Below are positions 1 to 5,369 of a DNA stretch of 14,828 nucleotides, in pieces. The notes under the pieces were generated by a model, which made no database searches, was not told where the DNA came from, and saw nothing but the letters and a program-made list of their open reading frames with translations. The stretch is taken from contig CABQNH010000040.1 of NCBI GenBank assembly GCA_902465435.1, forward strand, positions 1-14,828, in the 5' to 3' direction. Source of the DNA: an uncultured Eubacteriales bacterium (lineage in GTDB: Bacteria; Bacillota; Clostridia; Oscillospirales; Oscillospiraceae). Numbering within the stretch: position 1 is the stretch's first letter; every line of letters starts with the position of its first letter. The translations under genes were made by a program, and so were the position numbers.

Positions 1-141
1 TGTCAATAAAGTCCGTAACCGTCAAAATGAGAAAACATTTTTGGCGATTTCTATGCGAAACGCATCTATTCGGTTTTTGAAAAATTTCAAACAAATACGG
101 TTCAAAAAGTGGATAAAGTTTATTATTTTGACTTACTTCGG

Positions 142-185
142 AACTCGCGCCCTATCGTACCTATGTACGCCGACTGGCGCGAGTT
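142..185 (+). other. Conserved internal stem-loop of the repeat (copy A)
   Basis: AACTCGCGCC at 142-151 pairs perfectly with GGCGCGAGTT at 176-185. The 24-nt loop contains GTAC-CTAT-GTAC, a smaller stem. Copy B keeps both 10-nt arms and the GTAC motifs while the rest of the loop differs. An outer TTCGG/CCGAA pairing (about 138-142 with 194-198) could extend the structure. Confidence 0.7.
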
Positions 186-216
186 ACTCGTATTCCGAAC
201 TTTCTTGATAGCCTGC

Positions 217-248
217 CAGCGTGTCAAAAAAGGTTTTTTGACACGCTG
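217..248 (+). other. Perfect 15-bp hairpin at the right end of copy A
   Basis: CAGCGTGTCAAAAAA at 217-231 and its exact reverse complement at 234-248 are separated only by GG. It is an A/T-cored inverted repeat, too tight to fold fully as RNA. The corresponding stretch of copy B (about 2026-2050) is only partly symmetric. It is not a good intrinsic terminator because the GC-rich part is at the base, not next to a U tract. Confidence 0.75.
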
Positions 249-277
249 ACGCGCTTGCCATATATGGCAAGCGCGTC
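248..277. repeat. 30-bp perfect palindrome closing copy A
   Basis: GACGCGCTTGCCATA at 248-262 is followed directly by its exact reverse complement at 263-277. It sits exactly where copy B carries a different hairpin (GTCCCCTGCTTCTC type). The terminal palindrome is therefore specific to each copy while its position is conserved. Confidence 0.8.
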
Positions 278-297
278 AAAAGGCTCTATGAAACGGG

Positions 298-331
298 AAG
301 CAGCCTTTGTCCGGCCGGGCAAAGGCTGCTT
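298..331 (-). terminator. Hairpin just downstream of tRNA-Gly
   Basis: Arms AAGCAGCCTTTG (298-309) and CAAAGGCTGCTT (320-331) form a 12-bp stem with a 10-nt GC-rich loop, one base beyond the tRNA CCA end. On the minus strand the following T tract is weak (TTCCCGTTT); on the plus strand the stem is followed by TTT, so it may work in both directions. The terminator role for the tRNA is inferred from position. Confidence 0.55.
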
Positions 332-332
332 T

Positions 333-406
333 TGGAGCGGGTAAAGGGAGTCGAACCCTCCTATGCAGCTTGGGAAGCTGCCGTTCTACCGATGAACTAT
401 ACCCGC
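333..406 (-). tRNA. tRNA-Gly(CCC)
   Basis: Read on the minus strand, the 74-nt sequence folds as a complete tRNA. The acceptor stem is GCGGGTA with TACCCGC, the D stem GTTC/GAAC, the anticodon stem GCAGC/GCTGC around the loop TTCCCAA, and the T loop TTCGACT lies on a GAGGG/CCCTT stem with one G-U pair. The anticodon CCC reads glycine codon GGG. The 3' CCA is encoded (TGG at 333-335 on the plus strand). It stands alone, with its own promoter upstream and a hairpin immediately downstream. Confidence 0.95.
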
Positions 407-422
407 AAAATCTACGAATTGG

Positions 423-451
423 ATTATAGCAGAATTCTTTGCCGAATGCAA
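423..451 (-). promoter_or_regulatory. Sigma-A promoter of tRNA-Gly
   Basis: On the minus strand, TTGCAT (446-451) and a perfect TATAAT (423-428) are separated by 17 bp. The tRNA 5' end lies 16 bp beyond the -10 box, so transcription would start only a few bases before the mature tRNA. Confidence 0.85.
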
Positions 452-614
452 CCGAAATTTTTCCGTTTCTTCCCCCTGCTGAAAATTTTTCTTTCCGCGC
501 CGCGCCGGAAGCGTTGTTTTTCCGTTGCGCCCCGCAATTTTCACCTTTCCGCGTCCGTTTCCGCTCCTACTGCGCGGTTTTTTCTTTTTTTGTAGAATGG
601 CACATAAAAACCCC

Positions 615-643
615 TTGCATCGGACGAAAAACTGTGCTATTTT
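615..643 (+). promoter_or_regulatory. Sigma-A promoter for the ABC ATPase
   Basis: TTGCAT (615-620) and TATTTT (638-643) have a 17-bp spacer. Transcription would begin near 650, giving a leader of almost 200 nt before the chosen start at 846. Between the tRNA promoter and this one (452-614) there is only pyrimidine-rich intergenic DNA with no recognisable gene. Confidence 0.6.
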
Positions 644-724
644 AGTAAGGAAGTATTCGCTTCAACACTACGGGCGCGCCGGTTACTCCACCCATATAAC
701 AGGCTCGACCCCAAAAAGGAGGAA

Positions 725-895
725 ATGATTCCAACCGCCCGACTTGCGGTGCGGCAGCGTGGAGACCTGCCGTATGCGGCGCATGGCATCGCCCGTGGCC
801 GTGAGGTGCGATTTTGCGGAGGCAGTCGCATCAAAGTCTGCTTTTATGGAAAAACAACCGCACGTAATCCTCAGAAACATCAAAAAGGTCTATGA
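725..895 (+). CDS. Possible leader ORF overlapping the ABC ATPase start
   Basis: A 56-codon reading frame starts at an ATG that follows AGGAGG (717-722) by only 2 nt, which is closer than usual. It ends with TGA at 893-895, about 50 nt inside the ATPase gene, in a different frame. The predicted product is basic, with many Arg and Gly, and resembles no family I know. A small hairpin (CGGCAG/CTGCCG, 752-772) lies within it. It could be a translated leader that controls the ATPase, a relic, or chance; a one-base sequence error joining the two frames is also possible. Confidence 0.25.
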   Translation: MIPTARLAVRQRGDLPYAAHGIARGREVRFCGGSRIKVCFYGKTTARNPQKHQKGL

Positions 896-1958
896 CAACG
901 ACGTCGTAGCCGTCCACGATTTCAATCTGGAAATTGCGGATAAGGAATTCATCGTTCTGGTCGGCCCCTCCGGCTGCGGCAAATCCACAACGCTTCGCAT
1001 GATCGCCGGTCTGGAGGACATCACCTCCGGTGAGCTGTACATCGGCGACCGTTTGGTCAACGACGTACCGCCCAAGGATCGCGACATCGCCATGGTTTTC
1101 CAGAACTATGCCCTGTATCCGCACATGACGGTCTATGAAAACATGGCCTTTGCCCTCAAGCTGCGCAAAACGCCGAAGGCGGAGATTCGCGAGCGCGTTA
1201 TGGAGGCCGCCGAGATTCTGGATATCACGCAGTATCTTGACCGGAAGCCGAAGGCGCTGTCCGGCGGCCAGCGGCAGCGCGTCGCCATCGGCCGCGCCAT
1301 TGTCCGGAACCCGCAGGTCTTTCTGATGGACGAACCGCTCTCCAATCTGGACGCCAAGCTGCGCAATCAGATGCGTGCGGAGATCATTAAACTGCGTGAC
1401 CGCATCGACACGACCTTTGTCTATGTCACGCATGACCAGACCGAGGCTATGACGCTGGGCGACCGGATCGTCGTCATGAAGGACGGCTTTATTCAGCAGA
1501 TCGGTACGCCGCAGGAGGTCTTCAACCATCCGAAGAATCTGTTCGTGGCCGGCTTTATCGGCATGCCGCAGATGAACTTCATCTACAACGCCAGGCTGGA
1601 TCGGGATGAAAACGGTTGGTATGTCGCCATGTTCAACGGCCGCATTCCGCTCACGCGCGAGCAGCGCGCAAAGCTGGACGCCGCAGGCGTGCAGCCGCAG
1701 ACGGTCACAGTCGGCATTCGCCCGGTGCACATTGAGCTGACGCAGGAGGGCATCCCGGCGCGAATCGACGTCGCCGAAATGATGGGCAGCGAGATGCATC
1801 TGCATTTGGACGCGGACGGTACGGATATCGTCGCCGTGGTCGCCACCCACGAGCTGCATCCCGACTTTGACCCCCGTCGGCACGAAACGGTACATTTCCG
1901 CTTCCGCCCGGAGCTGCTGCAGCTGTTCAGCATGGAAACGGAAGAGAATCTTCTGTAA
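846..1958 (+). CDS. ugpC: Sugar ABC transporter ATP-binding protein, UgpC/MsmK/MalK type
   Basis: This 370-aa cytoplasmic ATPase would energise a carbohydrate ABC importer. Visible motifs are Walker A GPSGCGKST (residues 40-48), Q-loop Gln86, signature LSGGQ (138-142), Walker B VFLMDE (158-163), D-loop LSNLD and H-loop His196. About 130 C-terminal residues (from around 240) form the MalK-type regulatory OB-fold region, with the typical GIRPVHIEL segment. The length matches the family. ATG 846 is chosen because the family normally begins just before the I-L-x-N-I-x-K-x-Y strand; no strong ribosome site lies right before it (GGAGG at 818-822 is 23 nt away), and a longer in-frame start at 744 would add 34 unusual residues. 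No permease or solute-binding gene is adjacent, so, like MsmK in some Firmicutes, it may serve several distant importers. The substrate cannot be read from sequence. Confidence 0.93.
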   Translation: MEKQPHVILRNIKKVYDNDVVAVHDFNLEIADKEFIVLVGPSGCGKSTTLRMIAGLEDITSGELYIGDRLVNDVPPKDRDIAMVFQNYALYPHMTVYENMAFALKLRKTPKAEIRERVMEAAEILDITQYLDRKPKALSGGQRQRVAIGRAIVRNPQVFLMDEPLSNLDAKLRNQMRAEIIKLRDRIDTTFVYVTHDQTEAMTLGDRIVVMKDGFIQQIGTPQEVFNHPKNLFVAGFIGMPQMNFIYNARLDRDENGWYVAMFNGRIPLTREQRAKLDAAGVQPQTVTVGIRPVHIELTQEGIPARIDVAEMMGSEMHLHLDADGTDIVAVVATHELHPDFDPRRHETVHFRFRPELLQLFSMETEENLL

Positions 1959-1990
1959 TTCTTGATATTGCGGGCTTTCCCCGCGCAAAT

Positions 1991-2023
1991 GTCCCCTGCT
2001 TCTCAATTCGAGAAGCAGGGGAC
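1991..2023. repeat. Terminal hairpin of copy B, ATPase side
   Basis: GTCCCCTGCTTCTC, loop AATTC, then the exact reverse complement of the first arm. It lies 32 bp after the ATPase stop codon. There is no T tract on either side, so it is not a textbook intrinsic terminator, although it could slow or protect transcripts arriving from the ATPase gene. Confidence 0.85.
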
Positions 2024-2276
2024 TCAGCGTGTCAAAAAGGTTTTTTGACAGTCTGACAGACTATCAAGAAAGTTCGAAATACAAGAAACTCGCGCCTGCA
2101 CAAGTACATAGGTACGGTAGGGCGCGAGTTCCGAAGTAAGTCAAAATAATAAACTTTATCCACTTTTTGAACTGTATTTGTTTGAATTTTTCCAAAATAG
2201 AGTGAATACGTTTCCCATAGAAATCGTCAAAAATGTTTTCTCATTTTGACGGTTGCGGACTTTATTGACAGTCTGT

Positions 2277-2309
2277 GTCCCCTGCTTCTCGAATTGAGAA
2301 GCAGGGGAC
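2277..2309. repeat. Terminal hairpin of copy B, nucleoside hydrolase side
   Basis: The same 14-bp arms as at 1991-2023 but with loop GAATT, making it the exact inverse of the other end. It lies 26 bp beyond the stop codon of the minus-strand operon, and no T tract follows on the minus strand. It may still act as the 3' end of that operon's message; this is inferred from position only. Confidence 0.85.
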
Positions 2310-2335
2310 TGCTCTATATTCCGCCGGATTCCCGA

Positions 2336-3262
2336 TCAGTATGCCCAAATCAACTCCTGCACGGTTCTTTGGAACGCCTCATGGTCCAGTCCGAGCACCA
2401 CCATGGCGTTCTGCTTTTCAAACTTCTTGTCGGAAAAGAGATCCGTCACGGTTTTGCCCAGCGTGATCGTACCGCGCGTTTCCACCGCGACGCCCGCCAT
2501 TTTTCCGGAAAACAGCTCCGGCCGCGCCGCATACAGCACGGCGACCACATCATGCAGCCGCGTTCTGCCGGGAACCCGCTGCGCCTTCAGCGGCGTCTGC
2601 AGGCAATCGCGGAACAGCCGTGCCGCTACCGTTCCCTTTGCGCCGATTCGTTCCAAATCCTCGGCGGTAAAGGTCGCCTGATTGGTCACGTCCAGGCCGC
2701 ACATGACAAGCTCCACTCCGGACTGCATTACGATCTGCGCCGCCTCAGGATCCGCATAAATATTGAATTCCGCCGACGGCGTGCAGTTTCCGCCGCGCGC
2801 CGCGCCGCCCATAAACACAATGCGGCGCAGATACCGTTTCAACTCCGGGTATTTTAAAAACGCCAGCGCCAAATTGGTCTGCGGTCCGGTCGCAATAATC
2901 TCCAGCTCGCCGTTCAGCGCCTTCGCCGTGCGGTAGAGTGCATCCCACGCCGGTTCCGTTTCCTCCGTCCAACCGTCCGGGAGCGGCAGCTCCACACCGC
3001 CAAGGCCGTTTTCCCCATGGTAAAGGTGGCCATAGCGCGCCTCCCGCACCAGCGGCCTCTCCGCACCGCGGTAAACCGGATAGTTTGTCCCCATCAGGCG
3101 GTTCAGACGCAGCGCGTTGCGGTAGGTCTTCTCCAGCTCCACATTGCCGGAAACGGCCGAAATTGCAACGATCTCCAGCTCCGGGAGCTGATTTGCACAT
3201 AAAATGGCAGCGGCGTCATCCGTGCCGGTGTCGCAGTCGAGCCATACCCTTCTCTTCTCCAT
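2336..3262 (-). CDS. Inosine/uridine-preferring nucleoside hydrolase (paralog 1)
   Basis: This 308-aa protein would hydrolyse the N-glycosidic bond of ribonucleosides, giving free base and ribose. The N-terminal calcium-binding motif is DCDTGTDDA (residues 9-17), where the family more often has DPGHDDA. Other family marks are the ATGPQTNLA segment, the GGA-xx-GN-xx-P-x-AEFN-x-x-x-DPEAA block and a late RLHD pair holding the catalytic His-Asp. The start at 3262 is chosen because GGAGGG lies 7 nt upstream and the first strand leads into the Asp motif. Only 4 nt separate it from the stop of the upstream hydrolase, whose last codons contain its ribosome site. The T-for-P and T-for-H changes suggest a substrate preference different from its neighbour. 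The exact nucleoside cannot be told. Confidence 0.9.
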   Translation of the reverse strand: MEKRRVWLDCDTGTDDAAAILCANQLPELEIVAISAVSGNVELEKTYRNALRLNRLMGTNYPVYRGAERPLVREARYGHLYHGENGLGGVELPLPDGWTEETEPAWDALYRTAKALNGELEIIATGPQTNLALAFLKYPELKRYLRRIVFMGGAARGGNCTPSAEFNIYADPEAAQIVMQSGVELVMCGLDVTNQATFTAEDLERIGAKGTVAARLFRDCLQTPLKAQRVPGRTRLHDVVAVLYAARPELFSGKMAGVAVETRGTITLGKTVTDLFSDKKFEKQNAMVVLGLDHEAFQRTVQELIWAY

Positions 3263-3266
3263 GCCG

Positions 3267-4205
3267 TTACCCTCCATATGTCCTGACCGCATCGCACAGC
3301 AGCTCCACAAAGCCCTCGCGATCCAGTCCCAGAATGACGCTTGCATTGGGCGCGTGCCCAGTCGTCCCTTCTAAATCGCCCACTGTCGCGCCGCGGCAAT
3401 ATTCGCCCTCTAACTCGATTTGCACGAAGAGGTTGCGGAACTCGAACAGCTCCGGCCGAATCAGCGCCGCAACGGCGATCGGGTCGTGCAGCGGCGCACC
3501 GGCATAGCCGATCGACCGGTGAAAGCGGTAAAAGAATTCCAGCCAATCCGCGACAACCGAGGCAACCGGATTGCCGATGGCGCGAATGCGGTCGAAATCC
3601 TCCTCGTAAATCAGCGCCTTGAGCGTAACGTCCAGCCCCGCCATCGTGATGGGAATGCCGGAACGAAACACAATATCCGCCGCCTCCGGATCCACAAGAA
3701 TGTTGAATTCCGCTGCAGGTGTCCAGTTTCCGTGCGCGATGCCGCCGCCCATCAGCGAGATCCGCTCGATTTTATTCTTTAATTCGGGCTGCGTCAGCAA
3801 AAGGCAGGCCGTATTGGTCAGCGGCCCGGTCGATACGATCGTCACCCTTTGCTCACTCTCGCGCAGCAGCTTCGCCATCAGCTCCACCGCGCTGCAATCG
3901 CAGATCGGCGTCTTCGGCTCCGGAAGCTGCGGGCCGTCCAAGCCGCTTTGCCCATGGATATTGGGCGCGTGGATCGGCTTCGCCGTAAGCGGGCGCTCGC
4001 GTCCCATGGCGATCGGCACCTCCATGCCGAGCAGCGTGCAGATTCGCTGCGCGTTATAGGTCGTCTTCCGGACGGTCTGATTGCCCGCCGCCGTCGTCAC
4101 GCCCAGCACCCGCAGCCTCGGCGAGGCATGCGCGAGCACCATGGCAATGGCGTCGTCATGTCCGGGATCACAGTCCATGATGATCGGAATCGTTTTGTTT
4201 TCCAT
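3267..4205 (-). CDS. Inosine/uridine-preferring nucleoside hydrolase (paralog 2)
   Basis: This 312-aa nucleoside hydrolase has the canonical metal motif DCDPGHDDA (residues 11-19), the STGPLTN segment, the GNWTPAAEFNILVDPEAAD block and the LHDPIAV motif with the catalytic His-Asp. It would cleave purine or pyrimidine ribonucleosides to base plus ribose. ATG at 4203-4205 is preceded by AGGAGG at 6 nt, and that ribosome site touches the TGA of the ribokinase gene upstream, so the genes are translationally close. It is clearly related to paralog 1 but has diverged, especially in the metal-loop residues, which is more consistent with specialisation than with a recent duplication. Confidence 0.92.
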   Translation of the reverse strand: MENKTIPIIMDCDPGHDDAIAMVLAHASPRLRVLGVTTAAGNQTVRKTTYNAQRICTLLGMEVPIAMGRERPLTAKPIHAPNIHGQSGLDGPQLPEPKTPICDCSAVELMAKLLRESEQRVTIVSTGPLTNTACLLLTQPELKNKIERISLMGGGIAHGNWTPAAEFNILVDPEAADIVFRSGIPITMAGLDVTLKALIYEEDFDRIRAIGNPVASVVADWLEFFYRFHRSIGYAGAPLHDPIAVAALIRPELFEFRNLFVQIELEGEYCRGATVGDLEGTTGHAPNASVILGLDREGFVELLCDAVRTYGG

Positions 4206-4216
4206 AGTAGACCTCC

Positions 4217-5098
4217 TCAAAGCGTAGCGCGTACTTCCGCCAGCGTGGGGACGGAATCCGCAGCGCCGTGTCTCGTCACTGCAATGGCCGAAGCCGCCGT
4301 CGCAAGCCGCATGGCGTATTCCGCGTCTTTTCCCTCCGCGCGCGCCGCCAGAAAATAGCCCGTAAAGGTGTCGCCCGCCGCGGTGGTATCCACGGCAGTG
4401 ACGCGCCGTGCAGGAACAAAAACCCGTTCGGCTCCACAGCGGTAAATTGCGCCCTCCGTGCCGAGCGTCAGCACGATCTCCGTCTGCGGCAGGCGGTCTG
4501 CCAGCGCATCGGCAATGCAAGCCGTATCCGTTTGCCCCGTCAGCGCCGCGCCCTCCGTCTCGTTGACAAGCAGCCATTTCAGAAGAGAAAGCGGATACTG
4601 CGGCACGGCCTTTGTCATCGGCGCGGCGTTGAGCGCCACGCGCAGCCCGCGCGCCGAGGCCGCCTCCATGAGATAGCTCAGCTCGTTCGTCTCATTTTGC
4701 AGAAGCAGCACATCGCCTGCTGCAAACCGATCCAGCACCTCGTCGATCAACGCGCGCGTCAGTGCGTGGTTCGTGCCGGGGTAAAGCAAAATGCAGTTCT
4801 GCCCCTGCTCGTTTACCTGAATGATCGCGTGCCCGTTCGCACCGGGATAACGCCGCAGATATTCGCAGCGAACGCCCTTTTCCAGCAGCTTCTCCCGCAG
4901 GAATTCCGCGCCGTCGCCCAAAAGCCCTGCGTGGTAGGTTTCCGCCCCGGCCTGCGCCAGCGCAACGGACTGGTTGAGTCCCTTTCCGCCGCAGCCGACG
5001 GAAAGGTCCAGACTGCTCAGCGTTTCGCCCGGCTGGACAAAACGCGGCACGCGGTATACATAATCAATATTCAGTGAGCCAAAGTTGATGAATTTCAT
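4217..5098 (-). CDS. rbsK: Ribokinase (PfkB family)
   Basis: A 293-aa sugar kinase that would convert ribose and ATP to ribose 5-phosphate. The N-terminal substrate region has N-x-D (residues 10-12) and GGKGLNQ (37-43), close to the GGKGANQ of ribokinases. The C-terminal signature DTTAAGDTF (from 237) matches ribokinase exactly and carries the catalytic Asp243 of the AAGD anion hole. ATG 5096-5098 follows a GGGGGAAG ribosome site. It is the first gene of the operon; the two hydrolases behind it supply ribose, so the operon reads as nucleoside catabolism feeding the pentose phosphate pathway. Another pentose or deoxyribose as substrate remains possible. The leader from the promoter is about 110 nt. 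Confidence 0.9.
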   Translation of the reverse strand: MKFINFGSLNIDYVYRVPRFVQPGETLSSLDLSVGCGGKGLNQSVALAQAGAETYHAGLLGDGAEFLREKLLEKGVRCEYLRRYPGANGHAIIQVNEQGQNCILLYPGTNHALTRALIDEVLDRFAAGDVLLLQNETNELSYLMEAASARGLRVALNAAPMTKAVPQYPLSLLKWLLVNETEGAALTGQTDTACIADALADRLPQTEIVLTLGTEGAIYRCGAERVFVPARRVTAVDTTAAGDTFTGYFLAARAEGKDAEYAMRLATAASAIAVTRHGAADSVPTLAEVRATL

Positions 5099-5213
5099 CT
5101 GCGCGCTTCCCCCTTGTTTTTTCTTTGCAATGCGGCGGACGGTCTGCGTGCGGCTTCTTCCGCAAAACGGACGTTTCGCGCTACCGCTGCTCGACCTTCC
5201 CCGCTTTTTTCTT

Positions 5214-5242
5214 ATTGTAAACCGGATTTTTCTTCTTTGCAA
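5214..5242 (-). promoter_or_regulatory. Sigma-A promoter of the ribokinase-hydrolase operon
   Basis: On the minus strand, TTGCAA (5237-5242) and TACAAT (5214-5219) are spaced by 17 bp. The start site would be near 5207. I saw no clear operator dyad over it. Confidence 0.7.
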
Positions 5243-5313
5243 GCCGGAATATTCTAAGCCGTCCCCAATGCGGCCTTTGCGCAGATTTTTCCTGCCTCGT
5301 GTCGGAAATAAAA

Positions 5314-5342
5314 TTGCCATCCCCGCTATTTTCTGCTACAAT
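5314..5342 (+). promoter_or_regulatory. Sigma-A promoter of the rRNA methyltransferase
   Basis: TTGCCA (5314-5319) and TACAAT (5337-5342) with a 17-bp spacer. Transcription near 5349 leaves a short leader that holds little more than the ribosome site. It is divergent from the ribokinase promoter 72 bp away. Confidence 0.75.
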
Positions 5343-5369
5343 GAAGGAAATTGCAAAGGAGGCGCAGCC

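Larger units (their letters stand above)
1..277 (+). repeat. Interspersed structured repeat, copy A
   Basis: A non-coding, A+T-rich block whose positions 1 to about 250 match, in reverse orientation, 2024-2270 (copy B). By eye the copies share most bases with one single-base gap; 100-154 is identical in both, and most differences fall at about 56-82 and 155-175. The block starts with TGTCAATAAAG and ends with a hairpin whose last bases are TTGACACGCTG, so its ends carry a short TGTCAA/TTGACA inversion. It contains an internal stem-loop (142-185), a 32-bp hairpin (217-248) and a closing palindrome (248-277). No ORF or transposase is visible. It could be a MITE-like or REP-like mobile repeat, or a family of structured RNA. 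The left edge coincides with the window start, so the true left end may lie outside. Confidence 0.85.
1991..2309 (-). repeat. Interspersed structured repeat, copy B, bounded by 33-bp inverted hairpins
   Basis: The interior (about 2024-2270) is the reverse complement of copy A, including the identical 55-nt block and the AACTCGCGCC/GGCGCGAGTT stem. Outside it lie two 33-bp sequences (1991-2023 and 2277-2309) that are exact reverse complements of each other, each also a 14-bp hairpin with a 5-nt loop. The unit fills the space between the converging ATPase gene and the nucleoside hydrolase operon. No ORF lies inside. No target-site duplication is evident beside the 33-bp ends. Confidence 0.85.

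Noticed and set aside
332..595. Plus-strand ORF across the tRNA gene
   Set aside because: It reads through a complete tRNA on the other strand and then pyrimidine-rich intergenic DNA; no coding features.
744..845. N-terminal extension of the ABC ATPase from ATG 744
   Set aside because: The added 34 residues do not fit the family, and no ribosome site precedes 744 at a proper distance.
1969..1988. Small GC hairpin right after the ABC ATPase stop as an intrinsic terminator
   Set aside because: The stem is imperfect and no T tract follows; too weak to call.
831..2006. Long minus-strand open frame opposite the ABC ATPase
   Set aside because: It mirrors a gene with full ATPase motifs, has no family resemblance and no ribosome site; a shadow of GC-rich coding DNA.
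3267..4577. Longer start for the second nucleoside hydrolase, inside ribokinase
   Set aside because: The upstream part is a shadow of the ribokinase gene; ATG 4205 has an AGGAGG at 6 nt and leads directly into the metal-binding motif.
5085..5369. N-terminal extension of the RsmF-like enzyme
   Set aside because: It would overlap the ribokinase start, both divergent promoters and the ribosome site; the start at 5370 has a strong AAAGGAGG.
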